This document shows positions 35,022-44,128 of a stretch of 64,000 bases of DNA, piece by piece; the first letter of the stretch is position 1; each line of letters starts with the position of its first letter. The position numbers were made by a program, and so were the translations under genes. Where the stretch lies: the NCBI RefSeq assembly GCF_032854445.1, contig NC_088297.1, positions 14,251,335 to 14,315,334 of the forward strand, given 5' to 3'. This DNA is from Liolophura sinensis. Taxonomy: Eukaryota > Mollusca > Polyplacophora > Chitonida > Chitonidae. The notes under the pieces are model-generated. The model was not told where the DNA came from. It made no database searches and saw only the letters and a list, made by a program, of their open reading frames with translations.

Positions 35022-35565
35022 TCCAACAGATATTTGTATACCAGCCGTCAACCGTTAAGAACGTTCCAGGTTAATAATTGCAAGGTCAGTTCCCAAATCC
35101 GACGCATAGCACAACCCACCAAAAGACTAAGAATGTATATAGGTACAAAAATAGGACGGAATCATACAAAGAGAAGCAGTTAACAGTTTTCAATGATGTT
35201 GGAAATAAGCAAGTTATGTTCTAGGCGAATGAGTGAAATCTGTATCCAAATAGTGTAACAAGCTAGAAAATCAGTTGTCAGTATAGTTGTGAATCAATTC
35301 ATCGAAACAAACATTCGTATACCAGCCGCCAACCAATAAGAAACTTCCAGGTCAATAATGGCAAGGCCAATTCCCGAAACGACGTATAACGCAAACCACC
35401 AAAGAACTGAGAACATATAGACAGTACAAAAATAGGTCGGAATCATGCCAAGAGAAGCAGTCATCAGTTTTCAATGATGTTGGAAAGACGTAAGTTATGT
35501 TCTAGGCGACTGAGTGAAATCAGTATTCAAATCGTGTACCATGCTAGAATATTGGTTGTCGATAA
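35022..35565 (+). repeat. 280-bp unit tandemly duplicated inside a MITE-D
   Basis: GTATACCAGCCG occurs at 35037 and 35317, a 280-bp step. Both copies then share TTCCAGGT(T/C)AATAAT, CGGAATCAT, AGAGAAGCAGT, TTTTCAATGATGTTGGAAA and GTTATGTTCTAGGCGA. A third, diverged copy is at 63150-63340. It is an unknown interspersed element that duplicated after inserting. Confidence 0.75.
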
Positions 35566-35719
35566 GTCTGGGGAAGCTGATAAAATTATATTTTTTGTGA
35601 AGCCTCGATGTTGATCAATCCATTGAATGTAAGTTTTGTCTCCAATGTCAAATTTAAAAATGCATAAATTGTACTGCAAGTTGCTCTTTCATATGTGAAA
35701 AGATTGAAGAATTACAGCT
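35566..35719 (-). mobile_element. MITE-D copy 5, right fragment
   Basis: It resumes with GCTGATAAAATTATATTTTT, TGTGAAGCCTCGATG and ends GAAAAGATTGAAGAATTACA. Together with 34963-35021 it makes one element. Confidence 0.7.
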
Positions 35720-35734
35720 GTAAATAAAAAATAA

Positions 35735-35737
<3 letters not shown>

Positions 35738-35780
<43 letters not shown>
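35738..35780. repeat. (TA)n microsatellite
   Basis: About 21 uninterrupted AT dinucleotides directly after the AAAT-rich end of the MITE-D copy. Confidence 0.95.
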
Positions 35781-35783
<3 letters not shown>

Positions 35784-36349
35784 TGGCATCAAGTACATTA
35801 TTTTGTTGTCACAAGTGTACAATTATTTCGATTAATTTATTTATAGTTGCGACTGGGACTGAAACCAGAAACCCTTAGGCTTTGTTCATGTAGTTTCATG
35901 TACAGTCGTGTTTGGGACAGAAGCCGGCAATGTGACCACACATTTCACGATTCTGAATGTGCCAAGTCACCTGAGCTTTTTAAAAGAAATGAACTGTATC
36001 ATGGTTTATGGCTGCTCATGCATGAGTTTAGTCCTTTGCTGTATTGTGTTCAGTTTCGTGTGTTCTTTACACCTGAACATGTGTAGGTATAATAGTTTTG
36101 GATTTGAACTCGGAACGTGTATTATGTAAATGTGATAACGGTGAACTTTTATGATATATTGTGTGTGATATTAAGTTGTGATAAGGACAATACTAGGGAT
36201 CCATTTAGGTGTAATGTGCAGCTCTGGGTGAATAAATTTGTCATCTTAACCTAATACAACCATAGCCTAATGATTGGCCCCTGTATATATAAACACTCCA
36301 CTATACTCCTTATATATTTTTTTCAATAACTGTTCTAATTCTAATTGTA

Positions 36350-36398
36350 TTAAATTGTTGAGTACGACGTTAAATCCCAAGCACTCACTCACTCACTC
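36350..36398 (+). mobile_element. SINE-B, 3' end
   Basis: TAAATTGTTGAGTACGACGT, then TAAATCCCAAGCACTCACTC and more CACT repeats. Confidence 0.7.
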
Positions 36399-36446
36399 TA
36401 CTTGAATCGTGATGTAATAATGTTGTTGTCAACCCTGCCAATTACA

Positions 36447-37430
36447 TTATGGTATGTTTACTGGACAGCAATGTATGTTATGGTATGTTTACTGGACAGC
36501 AATGTATGTTATGGTATGTTTATTGGACAGCAATATATGTTAGGGTATGTTTACTGGACAGCAGTATATGTTATGGTATGTTTACTGGACAGCAATATAT
36601 GTTATGGTATGTTTACTGGACAGCAATATATGTTATGGTATGTTTACTGGACAGCAGTATATCTTATGGTATGTTTACTGGACAGCAATATATGTTATGG
36701 TATATTTACTGGACAGCAATATATGTTATGGTATGTTTACTGGACAGCAATATATGTTATGGTATGTTTACTGGACAGCAATATATGTTATGGTATGTTT
36801 ACTGGACAGCAATATATGTTATGGTATGTTTACTGGACAACAGTATATGTTATGGTATGTTTATTGTACAGCAGTATATGTTATGGTATGTTTACTGGAC
36901 AGCAATATATGTTATGGTATGTTTACTGGACAGCAATATATGTTACGGTATGTTTATGGGACAGCAGCATACATAATGGTATGTTTACTGGATTGCAATA
37001 TCTGTCATCGTATGTTTAGTGGGCAGCAATATACATTATGGTATATTTACTGGACAGCAATATATGTTATGGTATGTTTACTGGACAGCAATATACATTA
37101 TGGTATGATTTACTGGACAGCAGTATACATTATGGTATGTTAACTGGACAGCAACATATGGTATGGTATGGTTACTGGACAGCAGTATACATTAGGGTAT
37201 GTTTACTGGACAGCAACATATGTTATGGTATGGTTACTGTACAGCAGTACACATGGTATGTTTACCGGACAGCAATATATATTATGGTATGTTTACTGGA
37301 CAGAAATATATGTTATGGTATGTTTACTGGATACCAATGTGAAGACCTTTAGGTTCTGTTTTACTGGACAGGTATATGTGATATATATTGTAGGGTACGT
37401 TACACTGGACAGCAGTACGTGTATGTGATA
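36447..37430 (+). repeat. 31-bp tandem array, ~30 copies
   Basis: The unit is ATGGTATGTTTACTGGACAG followed by CAATATATGTT (31 bp). Because 31 is not divisible by 3, each frame cycles through all three readings of the unit. The consensus has no stop in any + frame, so three overlapping long open frames (175-205 codons) appear. They encode the same 31-residue permutation and are artefacts. The array is most regular on the left and decays toward 37430. Confidence 0.95.
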
Positions 37431-38201
37431 TAGAATGTTTTACTGGACAACAATATGCACTAAAGATGTAGTACGCTTTACCACACAGAAATACGTGCTT
37501 TAGAAGGTGTTTAGTTAGACAGTGAAATGTGCTTTAGTGCATTTATGGTGTAATACATGTCCTTTATAAATGTTCTTTGTTCTGCCGAAGAGCAACGTGT
37601 GCAACAGTATGTATTGTACATGTAAGGAAATTGAATAGAATTTTTTTTCAAAATTTGAAATGAACTGTAGACGAAACAGCTATTGCAGGTTTCCAGATTA
37701 GAACAAGATTAATTGATTTTAATACACAATAATAAAAAAATAATCAGTGGTTGGTATTTTGTGATTAATCTGTGAATTTAATACAAGTGCGTGTAATTTT
37801 AATACTGTTACCTGAGTGTGGAATATATCCCACATTTACAGAATCCCTACCTCATCGGAGCCCTCAGTTGTAATCAAACTCCTATCTATTACCTAGTTAA
37901 GACTGTACTATGTGAAGTTCTCTGATAACTGAGGCTCTAGAGTGTGGGGTTATGAGTAGGTCTTCATCTGGATTAAAAAATTTGCTAGGGATTTTTCAGA
38001 CATCAGAAAAGTGATAAACGAATTTGCCATTTTCAGTGTTGTTTTAAAATTTATTCTGGATAAAGCACTGCTGTTTATGTAGAAAAAAAAGGTAGTTTTT
38101 ATGTATGTGAAGATTTCATTCTTCTGAGAAATCCTGGGTTGAAACCCATCAGTTGTCATTTTGTTTTCTCATATGTCGTGTACTTTTGCTCTGTTTGCCA
38201 G

Positions 38202-38255
38202 GCTGAACTGCCGCCCTTGCTTGCCCCTCTTTCACAGAAGATTGAGGCTGTAACA
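38202..38255 (+). CDS. CAP: CAP exon 4: helical folded domain
   Basis: The acceptor is CTCTGTTTGCCAG and the donor is ACA|GTAAGT, 54 nt in phase 0-0. It encodes AELPPLLAPLSQKIEAVT, matching the CAP signature LxxLLxPISxxIxxVxxF. It is the smallest exon, 18 codons. The frame is continuous with exons 3 and 5. Confidence 0.92.
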
Positions 38256-38455
38256 GTAAGTATATAGACCTAAGTTCATTCTTTCATGTTACATGTAGCT
38301 GTAGAAAAATGTGCTTATGCAAAAACCAGTGAAGAATACAGTGAGTGAAAAATCAGGTACATTAGTGTAACAGTATATTTGTATTTAAACCAGTAATATA
38401 TTAGGGACTTGATCTCCGGGCATAGTACAGCCAAACCTTCATACATTGGATTATT

Positions 38456-38540
38456 TGTTAATTTATTTATTTATTTATTTTCATTGTTTCATTATTTCAT
38501 TGTTGTTTACTGCATAATGCAGAATATTTCACTCATTTGA
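38456..38540 (-). mobile_element. SINE-A tail fragment, reverse
   Basis: A TTATTTATTTATTTATTT tract followed by CAGAATATTTCACTCATTTG is the reverse-oriented SINE-A 3' end. It sits head-to-head with the forward copy at 38561. Confidence 0.5.
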
Positions 38541-38560
38541 ACAGACTCATAAACGAGTAT

Positions 38561-38832
38561 GTGGCCTTCGTGGCCAAGTGACTAGTGTGTTAGTGTAGCA
38601 CAGTGGCCTAGGAGCCTCTCACCAATGTGGTTGCTGTGAGTTCTAATCCAGCTCAAGCTGGCTTCTTCTCTGATCGTAAGTGGGAAGTAAGGTGTGACAG
38701 CAAACTACGAATGGTTGTGAGTTCCGTCTGGCTGCTGTTTTCTCTCGCTGTATTGCCGGCCACCAGCCATCTTTTGAGTGAAATATTCTTGAGTACAACA
38801 TTAAACATCAATCAAATAAAAAATAAATAAAT
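38561..38832 (+). mobile_element. SINE-A, full length, diverged
   Basis: CCAAGTGACTAGTGTGTTAG is a worn box A region, GTGAGTTCTAATCCAG the box B, CAAGCTGGCTTCTTCTCT the core, then AAATATTCTTGAGTACAACA and an A-rich tail. Confidence 0.8.
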
Positions 38833-38867
38833 CCGTAAATTTTGGCTTCTTTCAGGTGACAAAATTT

Positions 38868-39060
38868 GCTTGATTCTGATTTATTGGTTCACCTTAAAGG
38901 GCCACTGAAGAGTTTGATTAATTTCCTATAGGGAGAAGTTTAGAGTTGGCATCAAAATTGTCATTTTAAGGCTTTCATGTGTTTCTGACAGTGCATTTTC
39001 ACGTACCAAACTTTAGGTGAAAAACAGGAAGTTACTTAGGACCCACTAATGTTAATGTGT
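38868..39060 (+). repeat. Dispersed repeat H, copy 1
   Basis: GCTTGATTCTGATTTATTGG, AAGGGCCACTGAAGAG, TTGGCATCAAAATTGTCATT, then ACGTACCAAACTTTAGGTGA. Related segments are at 44805-44930, 51245-51425 and 59588-59990. Class unknown. Confidence 0.5.
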
Positions 39061-39109
39061 TGTAGATGTCCCTGAAGTCTGAATGGAATGGGATATTTGT
39101 TTATTAACT

Positions 39110-39383
39110 GGGGGCCTCCGTTGCTGAGTTGGTTAGCGGGCTAGCGTAGAGTAATGACCCAGAAGCCTCTCATCAATGCGGTCACTGTGAGTTCAAGTCC
39201 AGCTCATGCTGGCTTCCTGTCCGGTCATAAGTGGGAAGGTCCGCCAGCAACCTGCGGATGTTCGTGGGTTTCCCCCCAGGCTCTGCCCGGTTTCCTCCCA
39301 CCATAATGCTGGCCACCATTATATAAGTGAAATATTCTTGAGTACGGTGTAAAGCACCAATCAAACAAATAAATAAATAAAAT
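39110..39383 (+). mobile_element. SINE-A, best-preserved full-length copy
   Basis: It has box A (TTGCTGAGTTGGTTAGCG) and box B (GTGAGTTCAAGTCC) about 65 bp apart, the CATGCTGGCTTCCTGTCC core, AACCTGCGGATGTTCGTGGG, CCCGGTTTCCTCCCACCATA, ATTCTTGAGTACGGTGTAAA and an (AAAT)n tail. This defines the family: about 270 bp, tRNA-derived and LINE-mobilised by inference. Its tail ends about 22 bp before the CAP exon 5 acceptor. Confidence 0.9.
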
Positions 39384-39405
39384 TATTTATTAATTGATTT
39401 CATAG

Positions 39406-39495
39406 AACTATACAGAGAAGCATCGTTCAAGTAAGGCCTTTAACAACCTAAGTGCTGTGTCTTCCGGGATAGGTGCATTAGGCTGGGTGTCTGTG
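39406..39495 (+). CDS. CAP: CAP exon 5: helical folded domain
   Basis: The acceptor is TTGATTTCATAG and the donor is GTG|GTAAGT, 90 nt in phase 0-0. It encodes 30 residues, NYTEKHRSSKAFNNLSAV then SSGIGALGWVSV. This is the most conserved part of the CAP domain: family pattern R(G/S)SKxFNHLxxVxExIxALGWV. The core residues S-S-K, F-N-N-L and L-G-W-V are present. Confidence 0.95.
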
Positions 39496-39514
39496 GTAAG
39501 TACACTGTGTTTGT

Positions 39515-39790
39515 ACAGGATCTTGAAAAGCCTGGAATTTAATCATAATTTTTCCAGGCCTTGAAAGACTTAAAAAGCCTGGAATTTGAAAGTAACTTTT
39601 CCAGGACTTGAAAGACTTATGAAAAGCCTGGAATTTGAAAGTAACTTTTCCAGTCCTTGAAAAGTCTGGAATCTGGTAGTAACTTTTCCAGGCCTTGAAA
39701 ACCTTTGGATTGGAAAGTATCTTTTCCAGACCATTGAAAAACCTTGAAAGTCAGGGGATTTTTTGTAGTTGGGCCTGGAAAAGCTTTGAA
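39515..39790 (+). repeat. ~45-bp irregular tandem repeat
   Basis: GAAAAGCCTGGAATTTGAAA followed by GTAACTTTTCCAG(G/T)CCTT repeats about six times with diverging units. It starts about 20 nt after the exon 5 donor. No gene is supported in its open frames. Confidence 0.75.
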
Positions 39791-39899
39791 ATTGAGTCTA
39801 CGGCAGCAATCTGGGTCACTGATCATGGAATGCTAACATTCTCATTGGGAAATTGTCCTGGACTTGGGATTCATTTGTTTAGACATAACATTTAAAAGA

Positions 39900-40450
39900 C
39901 AAGACGACAACTAAACTTGAGTTATTTCAGAAGAGGGCTGGAAAAACCATAACAGCCACGCATTTTTTTTCTGACGTGCTTGGTTACTCTACAAATCAAC
40001 TAAATTAAAAGGCAAAACAGGGTTTGGTTGACATAAGGAAAAACAGCTGCATCCTCATGTTATAGAAGTAACTCATCCCTGATTGGTTAAACCAATAAGC
40101 TTGTTGATCCACCAGAAATCTTAGCATAATACAAAAGCACAGATACTCCGAAAAACAGAGAAGTCGCATCTTTGACTTTTCAATATTTTAACAAAATGTT
40201 ATTTGTCATCTTCAGGATATGTGTAACAACATGTATGTTGTTTTCTGAAATATTGAAATGTCAAATATGCAACTTCTCAGTTTATTTGGCGGTATCTATG
40301 CTTTTTATATTATGCCAGACTACTAACATGGCAGTGCTTTTGATTGACTCAGTTGCTTAGTTTGAACTATGATATCTTTGTTTGTGTTACATCACTAAAA
40401 TGAAAAAATTATGCGTTTCAAAACTCCCTGAGGCATTCTTTATCAATGCA
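39900..40450. repeat. Dispersed repeat I, copy 1 (interrupted)
   Basis: TTGAGTTATTTCAGAAGAGG, the TTTTTTTTCTGACGTGCT block, ATAGAAGTAACTCATC, then after the insertion CATGGCAGTGCTTTTGATTG, ATGATATCTTTGTTTGTGTT and AAATTATGCGTTTCAAAACT align in order with 60585-60990. Confidence 0.5.
40156..40280. mobile_element. Small inverted-repeat element (125 bp)
   Basis: CAGAGAAGTCGCATCTTTGA then CTTTTCAATATTT at the left pairs with AAATATTGAAATGTCAAATA then TGCAACTTCTCAG at the right: roughly 33-bp arms with about three mismatches. It lies within repeat I and is absent from the second copy of I at 60585-60990. Confidence 0.75.
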
Positions 40451-40625
40451 TACATGTATGAATATTTAGTGTTATATAGTGTTTAGTGTTTTCTTTATTT
40501 TTTAAACATGTTATCCAATCCAGAGATTAGCCAATTTACACATGGTTAGGTTTTTAAATCAAATAAAGGAAAACCGACCATGGTATCAAGCTGAAGAATG
40601 TTGTGTGTATCGGTTGTAAATGTTC

Positions 40626-40653
40626 AAAAAAAAAAAAAAAAAAAAAAAAAAAA
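40626..40653. repeat. Poly-A run
   Basis: 28 consecutive A bases. It could be the tail of a decayed retroposon, but no body is recognised upstream. Confidence 0.9.
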
Positions 40654-40824
40654 CATCAAGAATAAGGTTAATTTTTGTATTCACAGCTTTAAGGAAGCTG
40701 TTTTAGTTCCATTATGATATAGTGTTTAACTGCAATATTTATTGCCATTCTCTTCATTTTGAATGAAGTGAAAGCTCTATAGTATGTGTTCTTAGCATGT
40801 GTGTTATCTTCTCTGTCTTTGTAG

Positions 40825-40910
40825 AAACCCACCCCTGGCCCATTTGTGAAGGACATGATGGACTCCAGTCTGTTCTACAGTAACAAAGTTCTGAAGGAGT
40901 TCAGAGGAGT
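40825..40910 (+). CDS. CAP: CAP exon 6: helical folded domain
   Basis: The acceptor is CTCTGTCTTTGTAG and the donor is GGAGT|GTAATT, 86 nt, entry phase 0, exit phase 2. It encodes KPTPGPFVKDMMDSSLFYSN then KVLKEFRG plus two bases of a Val codon. The motif KPxPGP(F/Y)VK(D/E)M, then FYxNxVLKE(F/Y) is a CAP hallmark. A GT two bases earlier (GGA|GTGTAA) was rejected because only the chosen site keeps exon 7 in frame. Confidence 0.94.
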
Positions 40911-41379
40911 GTAATTACACTTTTGTTATAATGTAACATGATAATGTAATAGTGTAACAACAAAAAAATTCTATAGTTGAGAAAGCAAGTCTTGAAAATG
41001 AGAGCGGTTCTTAAATCTTGACCAATACCATGTGAGTGAAAACTTCTTGGGCGTTACATTACCACAGTGAAAGTTCTTTTTTTTTCATGGACATAATCAT
41101 GGGTTTTCTTAAAATCTCATCAGTGAGTAATCAATGTTTCCCTTGTACAGGTCACAGGAAGAAAGATTACCATGAAGCAGTGTAGCCAATAAAAAAGCAA
41201 ACATTGTATATATATATATCTGTAAAACAACAACCCTCCCAATGGCAAGCACAAAGTACAGGTTCAAACCTGGCCTTTGACAGGAATTTGTAGATTGCCC
41301 TGCTCTCACTGTCCATGGGGCCTTTCTGACAATAATTGGTTGATGTAGCTCACATGGCCGTTTGCACAGTCTTAATATT

Positions 41380-41985
41380 TGTTGGAGACTAATGGCCTTG
41401 CACCAGTATGGTGTGCATATCTGTGCATCACATCTGGGAAAGTACCGGACCTGATAGCGCAGTTGGTAGAGCGTCCGCTTCGGGAGTGGTAGATCCAGGC
41501 TCAATCCTCCGTCAAGTCACACCTAAGGCCTTAATAGAGGAAGTTGTAACTTGTGTTCAGCATGAAGAGGATAGCGCATCGACAGGTTGACAAGTATCAG
41601 TATTATGGCTCGGTTGACAAGTATCAGTATAATGGCTCGGGCGGGGCGGCTTACTTACCTTTGGTAAGTCATCTCAGTGAAGCAGCACTCAATAAAAGAG
41701 CTTTAGAAATCTGTCCTGCAACAAGGAGGCACATTACATGAACATACACTCTGAGGAGTCTTTCGTCGTCATATGACTGAAAAATTGTCAAGTACGATGT
41801 TAAACCCCAAGCACTCACTCACTCACTCACTCGCTCGCTCATCTGTGAAAGTTTATCAGTAACTTGTTAGACATTATGGGTTTACATCATGTAATTCAGT
41901 TACCACCACCTATAACTGTTTATAGTATAAATGAACATTCAATGAGCAGTCAGCTAAATAAATAAATAAATAAATAAATAAAAAC
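41380..41985 (+). mobile_element. SINE-A variant split by SINE-B
   Basis: The left part (41380-41443) has CACCAGTATGGTGTGCATAT as at 4960-5150. The right part (41842-41985) has AGTTTATCAGTAACTTGTTA, CACCACCTATAACTG and a tail of seven AAAT repeats. The two halves flank a complete SINE-B. Confidence 0.6.
41444..41841 (+). mobile_element. SINE-B, full length with target-site duplication
   Basis: It has box A (TGATAGCGCAGTTGGTAGAG) and a box B-like AGATCCAGGCTCAATCC 30 bp later, a ~300-bp body, CGTCATATGACTGAAAAATT, TACGATGTTAAACCCC and a CACT/CGCT tail. The flanks CATCTGGGAAAGT and CATCTGTGAAAGT look like a target-site duplication. Inside, a 27-bp block (GTTGACAAGTATCAGTATNA then TGGCTCG) is tandemly doubled. 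Confidence 0.85.
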
Positions 41986-42050
41986 AGCATTCAAGTAGAT
42001 AACTATTAAAAGAGAGAGATTAAGACAGGATTTTCTTTTCTGTGAAACAG

Positions 42051-42156
42051 GAATGAAACCCAGGTACAGTGGTGTAAATCCCTGACAGGTATCTTTAACG
42101 AGCTGATGGCGTATATCAAACAGCACCACACCACAGGTGTCGCCTGGAACCCTCAG
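42051..42156 (+). CDS. CAP: CAP exon 7: end of helical folded domain
   Basis: The acceptor is TGTGAAACAG and the donor is CAG|GTAAGT, 106 nt, entry phase 2, exit phase 0. Its first G completes a Val codon, then come NETQVQWCKSLTGIFNELMA and YIKQHHTTGVAWNPQ. It matches the last helix of the CAP domain (pattern V-x-W-V-x-x-x-x-x-I-W-x-E-L-x-x-Y-I-K-x-x-H-T-T-G-x-x-W). The conserved HHTTGVAW is intact. In the family the next segment is the proline-rich linker, which binds profilin and SH3 domains. Confidence 0.95.
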
Positions 42157-42296
42157 GTAAGTCAATTTTATCTGCTTCTCCGACAGCCGCAACCTAGACT
42201 TCTTTCTCAGCCATGTTCGACATGACTTTCCTGATCGCCATCATTTGTCTGTAGTTGGGCTTGATAAAGAACCAGCTTGGTATACTGTAAGGCTGA

Positions 42297-42420
42297 GCCC
42301 AGTTTCACAAAGATGTCGTACATTTACGATAATCGCACATTTAGGACAATGGTACGGTAATAGTGACATACAAAATGTTGTAAAATAAACAAAATGCAGT
42401 ACGACGTTTGTGAAACTGGC
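42297..42420. mobile_element. Small inverted-repeat element T, copy 2 (124 bp)
   Basis: GCCCAGTTTCACAAAGATGT then CGTAC at the left pairs with GTACGACGTTTGTGAAACTG then GC at the right. The ends match those at 22827-22967. Confidence 0.75.
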
Positions 42421-42429
42421 TTCTGATCT

Positions 42430-42996
42430 TTAAAGGAGAAGAAAACATAAAAATTATGCCAAAATCAAGTGAAAGAATGTCAAAACTTATTTGCAAATAT
42501 GACCTTTAGTATTTTTTTGGATTTTTTTTTTTCAAGAGAAAAGGTAGTTTGAGAACATTTTTTTTGTTGGGTAGTTGGGATCAACTTTTGGTATTTATTG
42601 TTGTTGCATAATAATGTTGTAAATAAGGATTTGAATGTAAATTTGTTGTTTATTGAAACTTATCCATTTAACCTAAATTATGATCATGTGTATGAGTATA
42701 TTAAAAATATAAATATGATCCAAATTGAGGCTTAATACATTTGTTAGCTGGAAAGAACAAATTCTAGTGCAAAAATATTTATTAAACCGGTGTTACATCT
42801 TTATTTATGACATTATTAAACAAAGACTATAAATACCAAAAGGTGGTCCCAAATACCCGGCATACAAAAAATTTTTTCAAGTTTCTTTTTCTCCTTAAGG
42901 AAAAATCAGAAAAATATTGAAGACCACATTTAGGAATAACTTTCCGCACTCTTTCATCTGAACTTCATGGCATTTTTATGGTTTGTCCACTTTTAA
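42430..42996. mobile_element. Large fold-back element, ~180-210 bp arms
   Basis: The left arm (about 42433-42650) has, in order, GGAGAAGAAAACATAAAAAT, GAAAGAATGTCAAAACTT, TAGTATTTTTTTGGATTT, GTAGTTGGGATCAACTTTTG and TAATGTTGTAAATAAGGA. The right arm (about 42790-42996) contains their reverse complements in the opposite order (CATTATTAAACA, CCAAAAGGTGGTCCCAAATA, CAGAAAAATATTGAAG, ACTCTTTCATC, ATGCCATT-like). The unpaired middle is about 150-200 bp. Transcribed within intron 7 it could form a long imperfect hairpin. Confidence 0.7.
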
Positions 42997-43117
42997 ACAG
43001 ACTACAGAACCAAAGTGAGGTACTTACTACATACTGCTATATAAGGTACATGTATTCCAATGTTCTTTTGGAGAAATTGCTCTTCCAGCATCTTTGAAAT
43101 TGCTTGGTGTTTATATG

Positions 43118-43203
43118 ATTTATTTATTTATTTATTTATTTTTTATTTATTAGATGGGTGTTTTACACCATATTCAAGAATATTTCACTTATATGACGGC
43201 GTA
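43118..43203 (-). mobile_element. SINE-A 3' end, reverse
   Basis: TTATTTATTTATTTATTT, then GATGGGTGTTTTACACCATA and TTCAAGAATATTTCACTTAT. Confidence 0.75.
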
Positions 43204-44105
43204 TAACAGGACATTTAATAGTTGTGAGGCATAAAATTCATAAGGCATTCACAGCACAGTAATACCTGCAAACATGGTTGACAGCTGTCACACCGCAACT
43301 TCGCAATTTGCAAAGAGCTTTGCAATTTATTCACAAAGTTTTGTGACTGTTACAGTTTTTACTTGAAGTCTGTCGCAAATATTAAGGCTGTGTTGCACCA
43401 TTTTGATCTGATTATTGATTTGTGTATATCTACATACATTTTCCGGACGGGCCTTCTGTTTTTTCTTCCTGGGAAGATGGGCATTGTTTACAGTTTATTG
43501 ATTTTGCAAGAAAATAAATCTGTTTGGTATGGTTTCATGTAGCTACCTTTCTTTGTGAGGTTTAGACTAAATTTTAATGTGTTTTGATGTGTTTTTTTTT
43601 TTTTATTTTTGGGGTCTCATAGTAAGGGAGGTAACTTTCTGATCTTTTTGTGGATAGCTAGATAACCTGCTGATTTATGAGAAAATAATAGAAACCTGAA
43701 ATCAGCATTTATCCTATTCAAGACGAATTAGCATGCAGCTGAGTCATTTTTGTGGATCCCAAAATGGTTTCCATTAGTATTGCTTTCCTTTTTTTCTCTG
43801 TGTTGAAACCTGTATGAAGCTTTTCAGTATCAACATGTCATGCTTTGGGCTTTCTCGGAAACTTGACACTGGTGGTATGAAGAGTGTGATGATGAAGGAG
43901 CATGTGTCTGTGATTAGGGAGCCAGGGGGCAGGGCTCAGGGTCAGGTGGGGCAGATGAGGGACAGTGGGAGGGGAGGTCTGCCCCTGGATGGACAAGGAT
44001 GATAGGTCAGAGGTCATTAGGATTATCATTAAGCAGTATGGTGACCAGTCTTAGGACTGATTCCCCAAAGCTATATTCCTGACTTACCATAAATAACCGA
44101 AACCT

Positions 44106-44128
44106 TTGCCCTGCCCCCCCCCCCCCCC
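44106..44128. repeat. Poly-C run
   Basis: A C-homopolymer of about 20 bases in intron 7. Similar runs are at 33528-33541, 61989-62010 and 62829-62848. They are prone to sequencing error. Confidence 0.85.

Larger units (their letters stand above)
30414..38201 (+). other. Intron 3
   Basis: GTGAGT to CTCTGTTTGCCAG, 7.8 kb. It holds the 39-bp array (30956-31716), a SINE-A (31858-32104), a worn MITE-D-like element (32761-32958), a tRNA-like SINE-C (34462-34840), a split MITE-D with an insertion (34963-35719), a TA microsatellite, a SINE-B end and the 31-bp array (36447-37430). Nothing recognised in 32105-32760, 32960-34460, 35790-36350 and 37440-38200. Confidence 0.85.
38256..39405 (+). other. 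Intron 4
   Basis: GTAAGT to TTGATTTCATAG. It holds an inverted SINE-A tail (38456-38540), a SINE-A (38561-38832), a dispersed repeat H copy (38868-39060) and a full SINE-A (39110-39383). The acceptor's pyrimidine tract is weak. Confidence 0.88.
39496..40824 (+). other. Intron 5
   Basis: GTAAGT to TCTCTGTCTTTGTAG. It holds a tandem repeat (39515-39790), repeat I (39900-40450) with an inserted small inverted-repeat element (40156-40280), and a 28-base poly-A run (40626-40653). Nothing else recognised. Confidence 0.88.
40911..42050 (+). other. Intron 6
   Basis: GTAATT to TTCTTTTCTGTGAAACAG. It is largely a SINE-B nested in a SINE-A-variant (41380-41985). The interval 40911-41379 contains only short open frames and a TA tract near 41209. 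Confidence 0.88.

Noticed and set aside
36402-37143. Three overlapping long open frames (175-205 codons)
   Set aside because: All derive from the stop-free 31-bp repeat; the three frames encode permutations of one repeat.
40825-40908. Donor at GGA|GTGTAA for CAP exon 6
   Set aside because: It would leave exon 7 out of frame; GGAGT|GTAATT keeps phase 2 and restores the conserved Val.
43814-44002. Gly/Arg-rich short frame as a CAP linker exon
   Set aside because: It is not proline-rich, has no convincing acceptor and ends in a stop without a matching donor.
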